A DNA stretch of 64,000 bases from Streptomyces sp. 2114.4 (GTDB taxonomy: Bacteria; Actinomycetota; Actinomycetes; Streptomycetales; Streptomycetaceae): positions 6,386,001 to 6,450,000 of the forward strand of contig NZ_FYEY01000001.1 of assembly GCF_900187385.1 (NCBI RefSeq), given 5' to 3'. The position numbers were made by a program, and so were the translations under genes. Below the pieces are notes generated by a model, which saw only the letters and a program-made list of their open reading frames with translations, searched no databases and was not told the DNA's origin. Each line of letters begins with the position of its first letter. Positions within the stretch are counted from its first letter, which is position 1. Shown here one piece after another: positions 44,396 to 52,594 of the stretch.

Positions 44396-44739
44396 CCCCG
44401 CAGCTCCGAGAGCTCGTCGGGATCCACCGTCCGGTGCCGCTTGGCGATCTGGATCACCAGGGAGAGCAGCAGCGCGGTGACGGTCGCCCCGATGACGATG
44501 TCGGTGAGGGTGAGGGCCTGGACGACGGGGTCCACGACCGGGCGCGAGCCAGGGGCGATATCGGAGAAGACCGGCGCGGTGCCGCCCTTGCGGTAGCCGA
44601 TGGCGAGCAGCAGCACATACGTCGAGGCCTGGCAGACCGCGAGGCAGCCCACCGCGTGAATGAGGTTGCGGCTGGTGGCCAGCCCGTAGCAGCCGATCAG
44701 GAACAGCCACCCCGCCAGCACATACGGCAGTACGTTCAC
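44392..44739 (-). CDS. Mrp subunit C-like (NuoK/MnhC family)
   Basis: A 115-aa protein with three transmembrane helices: VLPYVLAGWLFLIGCYGLAT, LIHAVGCLAVCQASTYVLLLAIGY and ALTLTDIVIGATVTALLLSLVIQIAK. This is the NuoK fold. The helix DPVVQALTLTDIVIGA is the most conserved part of MnhC. GTG 44739 overlaps the preceding stop (GTGA), and its own stop overlaps subunit D. Required for assembly and ion movement in Mrp complexes. Confidence 0.88.
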   Translation of the reverse strand: MNVLPYVLAGWLFLIGCYGLATSRNLIHAVGCLAVCQASTYVLLLAIGYRKGGTAPVFSDIAPGSRPVVDPVVQALTLTDIVIGATVTALLLSLVIQIAKRHRTVDPDELSELRG

Positions 44740-45494
44740 GCCGTACCCTCCGCCCCGGTGTCCCGTGGTTCCTCTTCGATCTCCACCGCCTGGTCCAGGA
44801 AGCGCGCCAGCAGGACCACGACACCGGCCGCCACCTCCACCCCGATCGCGGCATTGAGCAGGGGGACGGTGCCGCCGGAGGCGAGGGTGTTGAAGGTGCC
44901 CCGGGGCAGGAAGTTGGTCAGGAAGGCCGCACCGGTCAGCAGCGCGGCGGCACCCAGCAGGAGGTATCCGGCCTCGCCCGCGGCGTCCGCCACCTCGTAC
45001 CGGCCGACCGGGCGGATCCGCTCCAGCGCCCGGTAGTCCACGGCGATGTAGAGCAGGTGCAGGGAGGTCGCCACCACCACCCCGCCCTGGAAGCCGCCGC
45101 CGGGGCTGAGCTGGCCGTGGGCGACGACGTACAGCCCGATGAGCAGGGTGACCGGCAGGGCGAGCAGCGCGTAACGGCGCACCTGCGGGGCCACCCGGAC
45201 CGGCCGCGGCGGCCGCCGGTCCTCCTCCCGGGTCTGCCGCAGCAGCACCACGGTGCCCAGGACGGAGCCGAAGAGGATGGATTCCTCGCCGAGGGTGTCC
45301 AGTGCCCGCTGGTCGAAGTTGACCGAGGAAACGGTGTTGGCGGTGTGCCGGGCGAGGGCGGCGTCCACCGCCCGGCCACCGTAGGGGTGCCACGCCCCGC
45401 CGAACGCGGGCAGAGCGCGACAGGCCAGCAGGTACAGCACGGCTGTCCCCAGGCCCCCGGCGATCAGCACCCACAGGCGCATCCGTGTGCTCAC
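44736..45494 (-). CDS. Fusion of an MrpA C-terminal (MbhE-like) segment and MrpB
   Basis: A 252-aa protein. Residues about 1-90 contain NTVSSVNFDQRALDTLGEE, the pattern found at the very C-terminus of MrpA or in the separate subunit MbhE. Residues about 95-235 are MrpB/MnhB: VTLLIGLYVVAHGQLSPGGGFQGGVVVA with its Pro-Gly-Gly-Gly-Phe signature, then further helices to LLARFLDQAVEIEEE. About six transmembrane helices. GTG start 45494 overlaps the preceding stop. The fusion places two membrane-arm subunits in one chain. Confidence 0.8.
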   Translation of the reverse strand: MSTRMRLWVLIAGGLGTAVLYLLACRALPAFGGAWHPYGGRAVDAALARHTANTVSSVNFDQRALDTLGEESILFGSVLGTVVLLRQTREEDRRPPRPVRVAPQVRRYALLALPVTLLIGLYVVAHGQLSPGGGFQGGVVVATSLHLLYIAVDYRALERIRPVGRYEVADAAGEAGYLLLGAAALLTGAAFLTNFLPRGTFNTLASGGTVPLLNAAIGVEVAAGVVVLLARFLDQAVEIEEEPRDTGAEGTA

Positions 45495-45760
45495 CCGGAC
45501 TCCTCCCGGCGCTCGCCGCGGGCCTTGCGGCGCACCGTGCGTACGGTCAGCAGCACCATCAGCGGCGTCAGCACGGAGCCGACCGCGAGCTGGGAGAGCG
45601 CGACATCGGGCGCCTGCAGCAGCAGGAACAGCGTGGCGAGCGCCAGGCCGAACAGCGACATCACAAAGGACTGTCGTACGGGGTCGCGTACGAGCACGGT
45701 CCCGGTCCCGGCCGCGGCCACCAGCAGCAGGCCGAGCAGCAGGGGCAGCTCGTCAGCCAT
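45491..45760 (-). CDS. DUF4040 subunit (MbhD/MrpA C-terminal segment)
   Basis: An 89-aa protein with three helices: LPLLLGLLLVAAAGTGTVLV, FVMSLFGLALATLFLLLQAPDVALSQLAVG and VLTPLMVLLTVRTVRR. LQAPDVALSQLAVG is the DUF4040 signature normally found near the end of MrpA or as MbhD. It overlaps the preceding gene by 8 bp and the next by 4 bp. Start ATG 45760. It shows that MrpA is represented only by split C-terminal pieces. Confidence 0.82.
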   Translation of the reverse strand: MADELPLLLGLLLVAAAGTGTVLVRDPVRQSFVMSLFGLALATLFLLLQAPDVALSQLAVGSVLTPLMVLLTVRTVRRKARGERREESG

Positions 45761-46244
45761 CGTGTGGTCCCTCCGTGGGGGCGCCGGGCCGGGGTCCGGC
45801 CGTGGCGGCGGCGTGCACCGCGCGGGTGGTGCCCCGGCTGCCGAGCACCAACAGGGCCCCGATGACCAGGAGTTTCCCCAGGGCCCGGCCGGGGCCGGTG
45901 ACGAGGCACAGGGGCAGCAGCACCGCCGGCACCGCCAGGTAGTTCAGGGCCGTCACCGCACGCAGCGCCCCCGGCCGCGGCGGCCGGTTTGCCAACTGGC
46001 CGGCGAGCAGCCGTACATAGAGCAGGGTCCCGGCCGGTCCGAGCACCGCGAGCACCAAGGCCGTGTCGATGTAGGCCGTGCGGCAAAAGCCCTGGGCCAG
46101 CAGGAGGAAGACCAGGCACAGCAGGGTGCCGGTCAGGTTCTGTGCGGGCACTCGGCGGCGGACCGGGCCGCTCGCCGCGGCCCACGCGGCCGGCGCCACC
46201 ATGCAGAGCAGTAGGGCGGCGCCCGCGGCCGTCCAGGCGTTCAC
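45753..46244 (-). CDS. Fused Mrp subunits F and G
   Basis: 163 aa from GTG 46244. The first half matches MrpF: three helices ending in AYIDTALVLAVLGPAGTLLYVRL. The second half (LRAVTALNYLAVPAVLLPLCLV, LGKLLVIGALLVLGSRGTTRAVHAAA) resembles a shortened MrpG. In most organisms these are separate genes. The start overlaps the stop of the short E-like gene (GTGA). The G part is the less certain assignment. Confidence 0.72.
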   Translation of the reverse strand: MNAWTAAGAALLLCMVAPAAWAAASGPVRRRVPAQNLTGTLLCLVFLLLAQGFCRTAYIDTALVLAVLGPAGTLLYVRLLAGQLANRPPRPGALRAVTALNYLAVPAVLLPLCLVTGPGRALGKLLVIGALLVLGSRGTTRAVHAAATAGPRPGAPTEGPHDG

Positions 46245-46417
46245 CGGGCACCCGCGGCTCGCCGGGCGCGGCACGCGACGGCCGCCGCGATCAGTCCGGC
46301 ACCGGCTCCGACCAGCCACTCCAGGGTGTCCACGGGGCCGATCAGCACCATCCACAGCAGCGTCAACGCCGCCCACCACAGGAGCAGTTCGGCCCCCGTC
46401 ACCAGCCGTCGCGCCAC
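46241..46417 (-). CDS. Short MrpE-like membrane protein, first gene of the operon
   Basis: A 58-aa protein. It starts at GTG 46417 with GGAGG 10 bp upstream and reads MARRLVTGAELLLWWAALTL, then LLWMVLIGPVDTLEWLVGAG and a basic tail ending AGAR. It has two hydrophobic helices, and the WMVLIGPVDTLEWLVG turn is MrpE-like. Typical MrpE is about 160 aa, so this is a minimal version. The TGA overlaps the next GTG by 4 bp, the same junction style as the rest of the operon, which strongly supports it as real. Confidence 0.7.
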   Translation of the reverse strand: MARRLVTGAELLLWWAALTLLWMVLIGPVDTLEWLVGAGAGLIAAAVACRARRAAGAR

Positions 46418-46643
46418 CGTGTACGCACCTCCCGCCGACCGGTTACCCGGCCCACAGGCTCACATGCGCCGGCCCGGAGACCCCGTCACCGCGCCGCGGA
46501 TTACCTCCGTCGGGGGTGCGGCAGGCCGGCACCGGGCCCGCCGCCGGCGACGGCCCCGGACCGTAGCCGGCGACAGTAACCCCTTGACCACCCGCGCGCT
46601 CCCGCCTCGATCAAACTCCGGGCGTCCTCGGCACGGCTCTACC

Positions 46644-47990
46644 ATGGCGTGCGTGAGAAGCGATCCGGACAGTGCGCGGCGACCATCGAGTGTGCGGGCG
46701 CACGGAGTGCAGCAGTGGTGGGCGTCCACCGTTCGTCCCCTACAGGGGGAGCTCCTGGATCTCTCCCCACGGCCGCTGCCGACTCTCCACCGGGCGCGCA
46801 ACCGGGCGGTCCGCCAGCTCCCGCTCGTCCTCGCGGGGCTGTTCACGCTCTACCTCGTCGTGCCGGGAGCGGACGTGGTCGCCGAGCGGCTGCAGATGCC
46901 GTGGCCGGTGCCGGTGCTGCTCGCCTGCCTCCAGGCGGCGTCCGTACCGCTGAGCCTGGCCCGGCCGGTGGCCGCCTGGTGGCTGTCGCTGGTGGCCATG
47001 GTGCCGTTCCCGCTGTTGCTGGTGGCGCTGGGGGCCCCGCCCGCCAGGGACACGCCCTGGCCGTGGACGGAGCCGGGGTTCCTGGCGCACCTGGCCGTGA
47101 CGCTCATCGTCGCCTGGCGGGTCAGCGCCCGGCTGTTCGTCACCCAGTGGCTGCTGACCCTGCTCGTCGGCGGAGCGCTCGCGGTGGTGCTGCGGCCCGC
47201 GGGAGCGGGGCAGGGGCTGTACGCGTTCGGGATACTGTCCGGCGTCGGACTGCTGCTGCTGGCCGCCGTGCGCGGACGCAGGGAAGCCCAGCGGCAGCTG
47301 CGACGGCAGGAAAAGCTCACCGAGATCGAGCGGTTCCGCCGCACGCTGCTGGAGGAACGGGCCCGCATCGCACGGGAACTGCACGATGTCGTGGCGCACC
47401 ACATGTCCGTCGTCGCCGTGCAGGCGGAGGCCGCGCCGTACCTCGTCGCCGATCCGCCGGAGGCGATGCGCGAGAGCTTCGGCAGCATCCGGCACAATGC
47501 GCTGGCCGCCCTGACCGAACTCCGCCACGTCCTGGGCATGATGCGGTCCGACGACCCCGGTGCGCGCGGCGAGGACGGGAAGTATGTGCCGCAGCCGACC
47601 CTGGACGACCTCGGTGAACTGGTCGGCAACGTACGGGCGGCCGGGCTGACCGTCGAAACGGACATAGCCGGCACCCCGCGGGCCCTGCCCCCGCATGTCG
47701 AACTCTCGGCGTTCCGTATCACCCAGGAAGCGTTGAGCAATGTGCTGCGCCACGCACCGGGCGCACAGGTCCGGGTGGAGCTGACCTACGGGGAGGCGGA
47801 ACTCGGGGTGCAGGTGACCAACAGCCCGGTCGCCGCCACCGCGCGGCGCCAGAGCGGCAACGGACACGGTGTCCTCGGCATGCGCGAGCGGGCCTCCATG
47901 CTCGGCGGCACCCTGCATGTGGGGCGCATGAGGGACGGATGGTTCGAGGTACGGGCCGTGCTGCCCACCGGCCGGAGTGAGGACTCATGA
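46644..47990 (+). CDS. NarL-family sensor histidine kinase
   Basis: 448 aa from ATG 46644; GTG 46653 is an alternative. The ribosome site is weak. The N-terminal half has about five hydrophobic helices (LPLVLAGLFTLYLVV, LPVTLIVAWRVS-like segments, GILSGVGLLLLAAV). The dimerisation helix carries the phospho-acceptor His in RIARELHDVVAHHMSVVAVQ (about 245), and the ATPase domain ends with GNGHGVLGMRERASMLGG. The short external loops suggest intramembrane sensing. It overlaps the response regulator (ATGA). Divergent from the Mrp-like operon and upstream of the NRPS cluster, so it could control either. Confidence 0.92.
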   Translation: MACVRSDPDSARRPSSVRAHGVQQWWASTVRPLQGELLDLSPRPLPTLHRARNRAVRQLPLVLAGLFTLYLVVPGADVVAERLQMPWPVPVLLACLQAASVPLSLARPVAAWWLSLVAMVPFPLLLVALGAPPARDTPWPWTEPGFLAHLAVTLIVAWRVSARLFVTQWLLTLLVGGALAVVLRPAGAGQGLYAFGILSGVGLLLLAAVRGRREAQRQLRRQEKLTEIERFRRTLLEERARIARELHDVVAHHMSVVAVQAEAAPYLVADPPEAMRESFGSIRHNALAALTELRHVLGMMRSDDPGARGEDGKYVPQPTLDDLGELVGNVRAAGLTVETDIAGTPRALPPHVELSAFRITQEALSNVLRHAPGAQVRVELTYGEAELGVQVTNSPVAATARRQSGNGHGVLGMRERASMLGGTLHVGRMRDGWFEVRAVLPTGRSEDS

Positions 47991-48646
47991 CGATTCGCGT
48001 GCTGATCGCCGACGACCAGGCGATGATCCGGGGGAGCTTCGCGGTCCTGCTCAACGCGCAGCCGGACATCGAGGTCGTGGGGGAGGCGGACAACGGCGCG
48101 GAAGCGGTCCGTCAGGTGGCCGAACACGCCCCGGACGTCGCGCTGATGGACATCCGGATGCCGGAGCTCGACGGCCTGGAGGCCACCCGCCGCATCACCG
48201 AAAGCGGCAGCCTCACCAAGATCCTGATGCTCACGACCTTCGATCTGGACGAGTATGTGTACGAGGCACTGCGCGCCGGGGCCAGCGGCTTCCTGCTCAA
48301 GACCTCCTCGGCCCACGAACTCGCCGCCGCCGTACGCACCATCGCCACCGGCGGTGCCCTGCTCGCCCCGACCGTCACCAAGCGCCTGATCGAGGAGTTC
48401 TCCAAGCGGGGCGCACCCCGCGCGCCCCGCCGGGACCGGGTGGCGGATCTGACCGAGCGGGAGACACAGGTGCTGTGCCTGATCGCCCAGGGACTGTCCA
48501 ACGCCGAGCTCGCCGAGCAGCTGGTCATCGCCGAACAGACCGTGAAGACCCACGTCGGGCGCATCCTGGTCAAGCTGCGGCTGCGCGACCGTACACAGGC
48601 GGCGGTGTACGCGTACGAAGCGGGGCTGGTGGTCGCCGGGGAGTGA
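47987..48646 (+). CDS. NarL/FixJ-type response regulator
   Basis: A 219-aa protein. The receiver domain has the acidic pocket DDQ, the phospho-Asp in DVALMDIRMP (about 54) and the Lys in GFLLKTSS. The C-terminal LuxR-type HTH is LTERETQVLCLIAQGLSNAE through EQTVKTHVGRILVKLRL. Start ATG 47987 overlaps the kinase stop, so the pair is co-translated. Targets are unknown; the 220-bp gap before the NRPS gene and the gap upstream of the Mrp-like operon are the nearest candidates. Confidence 0.94.
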   Translation: MTIRVLIADDQAMIRGSFAVLLNAQPDIEVVGEADNGAEAVRQVAEHAPDVALMDIRMPELDGLEATRRITESGSLTKILMLTTFDLDEYVYEALRAGASGFLLKTSSAHELAAAVRTIATGGALLAPTVTKRLIEEFSKRGAPRAPRRDRVADLTERETQVLCLIAQGLSNAELAEQLVIAEQTVKTHVGRILVKLRLRDRTQAAVYAYEAGLVVAGE

Positions 48647-48868
48647 GCGCCCCGCCCCCCCCGGCGCCGGGGCAGGGCGCCTCCGACGGGCCCCGCGGGG
48701 TCCCCGGCGGCGGTTGTGCGTCCCGTGCGCACAGCGCCGGGCGGGGCGATAACCCCGGGGTTGCGAAGCGATATCTCGCCAATAATGCGGCGTCCTAGCG
48801 TCGTTACCGGCCATTGCACAGATGCTGAAGAGCGTCCGGACGGACGTTCGCGATGGAAGGTAACGCGA
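48647..48868 (+). promoter_or_regulatory. Intergenic region upstream of the NRPS gene
   Basis: About 220 bp that should carry the promoter of the biosynthetic operon. A possible -35 TTGCGA (48761-48766) and -10 TAATGC (48783-48788) with 16-bp spacing lie just after an AT-richer stretch containing GCGATATCTCGC, a near-palindrome. The evidence is only pattern-based. Confidence 0.35.
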
Positions 48869-51424
48869 GTGAAGGTTCGGCAGGACGGGCAGCACAGCCG
48901 GCCCGCACAGTGGCACACGACTGCCGACCCGGTGACGGACCGGGAATTCTGGCAGCGCGTGCTCGCCGAGGGCAGCTATACGCCCGTACCCCGGTGGTCC
49001 GGCGAGCACACCGCGCCGGGCGTCGTCGCCGAACACCGGACGGCCCTGTCGGCCGCGACCGCACAGGCGGTGCGGCGGCTGGCGGACGACCTCGCCACGG
49101 ACCCCCCCGCCGTGCTCCTGGCCGCCTGCGCACGGGTGCTGGCGGCGCTGACCTCCGACTCCGCCGTCGTGGTCGGCTACCTGGGCGCCGACGGCCCGGC
49201 GCCGCAGGCGCTGCCCTGCCCGGTGCCGGTGGCCGACGGCCCGTGGCGGGACCTGCTGCACACCGCCGCCCGCGCCGCCGCGGCGGTGACCGGCCGGCCG
49301 GCCGCGGCCCTTGCGGAACTGCGCGCCGAGACCGCCGGCGCCCCCGCCCTCTTCGACACACTCGTGGTCGCGGGCCGGGCCCCGCGCGCGGACGACCTGG
49401 CCCCCGAGACCGTGCTCGCGGTGGGCCTGGACACGACCGGTCCGCAGCCGGAACTCGTCCTCGGCCATCGCCCCCGCGCGCTCGACGCCGACCAGGCCGG
49501 GCGGATCTCCGGCTATCTGCTGGCCGCCCTGGACACGCTCACCCGCCGGCCCGAGGCGGACCACCACACATGGAGCCCGGTCTCCGCAGCGGAGACAGCC
49601 CACCAGCTCGACGGGCTGGCCGGCCCCCGGCGCGAGCTGCCCGACCGCCGGGTCCACCAGCTCTTCGAGGAACAGGTCCGGCTGCGTCCGCAGGACATCG
49701 CCGCCGAACAGGGCGAACGCTCCTGGACCTACCGCGAGCTCAACGCCCGCGCCAACCGCATCGCCCACGCGCTGCGCGCCCGGGGCCTGCGCGACGAGAA
49801 CGCCGTCGCCGTGGTCAGCGAGCGCAACCTGGAATGGCTCGCGGCCGTGCTCGGCGTCCTGAAGGCGGGCGGTGTCTACCTCCCGGTGGAGCCGCACTTC
49901 CCCGCGGGCCGGATCGCCGACATGCTCACCCGCAGCGAGTGCCGCCACGTACTCGCCGAACGCGAGGCCTGCGCCGGGCTGCCCGAGGCGCTGCGCGCCG
50001 CCCCCGGCGCCGTCGCGTACCACCTCGACGACGTGCTCGCCGCTGACCACCCGGACACCGATCCCCAGCTGCCCGTCGCCGCCTCGCAGGGCGCGTACAT
50101 CTACTTCACCTCCGGTTCCACCGGCAAGCCCAAGGGCGCGCTGTGCGAGCACGCCGGGTTCCTCAACCACCTCCTCGCCAAGATCGAGGACTTCGGGGTC
50201 CGCGAGGGCGGGGTGGTGGCGCAGAGCGCACCGCAGTGCTTCGACATCTCGCTGTGGCAGCTGGTCGCCGCCCTCGCCGTCGGCGGCCGCACCCGCATCA
50301 TCGAGCAGGCCGCCGTCCTGGACGTGGCGCGCTTCGTCGAGACGCTGGAGCGCGCCCGCGTCGAGGTCGTCCAGGTCGTCCCCTCCTACCTGGAGGTGGT
50401 GCTGACCGAACTGGAGCGCCACCCCCGCGAACTGCCCCACCTGCGCTGCGTCTCGGCGACCGGCGAGGCCCTGAAGAAGGACCTGGTGGCACGCTGGTTC
50501 GCCACCTTCCCCGACGTCGCACTGGCCAACGCCTACGGCTTGACCGAGACCTCCGACGACACCAACCACGAAGTCATGCGCGCAGTGCCCGAGCAGGCGT
50601 CGGTGCCGCTGGGCCGTCCGATCCCCGGCGTGCGGATCTACGTCGTCGACGAACTGCTGCGTCCGGTGCCGCTCGGCTCGTCCGGCGAGATCGTCTTCTC
50701 CGGTGTCTGCGTGGGCCGCGGCTACGTCAACGACGAGGAGCGCACCCGCGCCGCGTTCGTCCCCGACCCGTACCGGCCCGGCGCCCGGATGTACCGCTCC
50801 GGGGACTTCGGCCGCTGGCTGCCGGACGGGCGGCTGGAGTTCCTGGGCCGCCGCGACGCCCAGGTGAAGATCAGCGGCTTCCGTATCGAGATCGGCGAGG
50901 TGGAGAACCAGCTGCTGCGGGTGTCCGGGGTGCGCGACAGCGCCGTCGTCATCACCGGCGAGGGCGAGCACAAGCAGCTGGTGGCCTTCTACTCCGCCGC
51001 CCAGGAGCTGCCTGCGCAGACCGTCGGCAAGGAGCTGGGCGCCGCCCTGCCCGCGTACATGGTCCCCGGCCGCATCCACTATCTGCCCGTCCTGCCGCTC
51101 ACCGCCAACGGCAAGATCGACCGCAAGGCGCTGGCCCGTACGGCAGATGAACTCGGGGCAGTGGAAGGGGAGTTCCAGCCACCCCGCACGGACCACGAGC
51201 GCACGCTCGCCGCACTGTGGGCGGCCGCCCTCAAGCTCCCCGCCGACACCATCGGCCGGGACACCCACTTCTTCGAGGCCGGCGGCACGTCGCTGGCCAT
51301 GCTGCGGCTCGCGGTCGCCCTGGACCGCACGGTGACCCCCGCGGAGCTGATGAGCCGGCCGGTGCTCGCCGACCTCGCCGCCCTGCTGGACGAGCGGGCC
51401 GCCGAGGCCGCCCCGGCCGTCTGA
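48869..51424 (+). CDS. NRPS: truncated condensation lobe, adenylation domain and carrier protein
   Basis: 851 aa from GTG 48869 (GGAAGG eight bases upstream). Residues about 20-230 are the C-terminal lobe of a condensation domain without the HHxxxDG catalytic motif. The A domain (about 255-760) has YFTSGSTGKPKG (A3), NAYGLTE (A5), YRSGD (A7) and NGKIDRKAL (A10). The carrier domain has FFEAGGTSLAM with the phosphopantetheine Ser near 808. No thioesterase. My manual alignment of the ten specificity positions gives D-I-W-Q-S-T-A-D-D-K; the two acidic residues near the end suit a cationic amino acid such as diaminopropionate, but this is inference. It leads the cluster. Confidence 0.9.
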   Translation: MKVRQDGQHSRPAQWHTTADPVTDREFWQRVLAEGSYTPVPRWSGEHTAPGVVAEHRTALSAATAQAVRRLADDLATDPPAVLLAACARVLAALTSDSAVVVGYLGADGPAPQALPCPVPVADGPWRDLLHTAARAAAAVTGRPAAALAELRAETAGAPALFDTLVVAGRAPRADDLAPETVLAVGLDTTGPQPELVLGHRPRALDADQAGRISGYLLAALDTLTRRPEADHHTWSPVSAAETAHQLDGLAGPRRELPDRRVHQLFEEQVRLRPQDIAAEQGERSWTYRELNARANRIAHALRARGLRDENAVAVVSERNLEWLAAVLGVLKAGGVYLPVEPHFPAGRIADMLTRSECRHVLAEREACAGLPEALRAAPGAVAYHLDDVLAADHPDTDPQLPVAASQGAYIYFTSGSTGKPKGALCEHAGFLNHLLAKIEDFGVREGGVVAQSAPQCFDISLWQLVAALAVGGRTRIIEQAAVLDVARFVETLERARVEVVQVVPSYLEVVLTELERHPRELPHLRCVSATGEALKKDLVARWFATFPDVALANAYGLTETSDDTNHEVMRAVPEQASVPLGRPIPGVRIYVVDELLRPVPLGSSGEIVFSGVCVGRGYVNDEERTRAAFVPDPYRPGARMYRSGDFGRWLPDGRLEFLGRRDAQVKISGFRIEIGEVENQLLRVSGVRDSAVVITGEGEHKQLVAFYSAAQELPAQTVGKELGAALPAYMVPGRIHYLPVLPLTANGKIDRKALARTADELGAVEGEFQPPRTDHERTLAALWAAALKLPADTIGRDTHFFEAGGTSLAMLRLAVALDRTVTPAELMSRPVLADLAALLDERAAEAAPAV

Positions 51425-51538
51425 CGCCGGCGGGCGTCCGCCCCTCCCTGACCGGCCCCGGCGGCCGGACCCACCTCCTCCTCCTGCGTACCGGCCGGCC
51501 CGCCCGTACGCCGCCACACCGCCCAGAAAGGCAACCCG

Positions 51539-52561
51539 ATGACGGTCACGACCGACGGCACCACGGCCGGCGCGGCACTCCCCGACGGCCGCGAGCCGAC
51601 CCTCGACGCAGGGCGCACCCCCCTGCTGGAGGTCCCCGGCGCGGACTTCGAGACGCTGTCCGGCCCGGCGGTCAGGGACCTGGTCGCCCGGCACGGCGCC
51701 CTGCTCGTACGGGGCCTCGGCCTGAACGCCCCCGCGGACCTGGCGCGGGCCGCGCGGTGGCTCGGTGTGACGGCGATGACCGAGCGCGAGGGCTTCACCA
51801 GCCGCACCGACCACGGCGACGGCGTCTACTCCGCCTCCCAGTGGCCGGCCGACGAACCGATGTGCATGCACCACGAGTTGAGCTACGCCGTCGAGGTGCC
51901 CTCGCTCGCCCTCTTCGGCTGCCTGACCGCGCCCGCCTCCGGCGGCGCCACCGCGGTCGCCGACGCCCGGACGCTGCTGCGCACCCTGCCCGCCGGCCTC
52001 GTCGAGCGCTTCGAGCGCGAGGGCTGGCTGCTGGACCGCGACTACCGCGAGGTGGGCGTCAGCCGGCTCGAAGCCTTCGGCTCCGAGGACCGTGCCGAGG
52101 CGGACGCGTACTGCGCAGGACACGCCATCGCGCACGAGTGGCTGGCGGACGGCGCGCTGCGCACCCGCCAGCGGCGGGCCGCGGTGGTGGCCCACCCCGT
52201 CACCGGCGAGCGCCTGTGGTTCAACCAGATCGCGTTCCTCAACGAGCTGACCCTGGACCCGGCCGTCCGGGAGTACCTGACCTCCTTCTACGGTCCCGGC
52301 GCGCTGCCCTTCAACACCCGCTTCGGCGACGGCGAGGCCATCACCGAGGACGTCATCGAGACCATCAACGCCGCCTACACCGCGGCCACGTCACGGGAAC
52401 CCTGGCAGACCGGCGACCTGCTGGTCGTCGACAACCTGCGAATGGCGCACAGCCGCGAGGCGTACCAGGGCGACCGCGAGGTCGTGGCGCTCTTCGGCGA
52501 CCCGGTGCGCCTCACCGGCCACGTACGCACCGACGTACCCGCCCGCCCCACGGCCGTCTGA
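51539..52561 (+). CDS. SyrP-like Fe(II)/2-oxoglutarate dioxygenase
   Basis: A 340-aa TauD/TfdA-fold protein. The facial triad is visible: HHE in MCMHHELSYA (His111, Glu113) and the distal His in NLRMAHSREAY (about 304), with the 2-oxoglutarate Arg following. HPVTGERLWFNQIAFLNEL and GDGEAITEDVI are typical of the SyrP group, whose members hydroxylate carrier-bound amino acids at the beta position. ATG 51539, 114 bp after the NRPS gene. The likely substrate is the aminoacyl-PCP of the neighbouring module. Confidence 0.85.
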   Translation: MTVTTDGTTAGAALPDGREPTLDAGRTPLLEVPGADFETLSGPAVRDLVARHGALLVRGLGLNAPADLARAARWLGVTAMTEREGFTSRTDHGDGVYSASQWPADEPMCMHHELSYAVEVPSLALFGCLTAPASGGATAVADARTLLRTLPAGLVERFEREGWLLDRDYREVGVSRLEAFGSEDRAEADAYCAGHAIAHEWLADGALRTRQRRAAVVAHPVTGERLWFNQIAFLNELTLDPAVREYLTSFYGPGALPFNTRFGDGEAITEDVIETINAAYTAATSREPWQTGDLLVVDNLRMAHSREAYQGDREVVALFGDPVRLTGHVRTDVPARPTAV

Positions 52562-52594
52562 CCGTCCACCCCGCACTTCTCCACGGAGTTCTTC

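Noticed and set aside
47786..52195. A minus-strand frame of about 4.4 kb opposite the two-component and NRPS genes
   Set aside because: It is the antisense of clearly recognisable kinase, regulator, NRPS and dioxygenase genes and has repetitive Gly/Arg/Asp composition.
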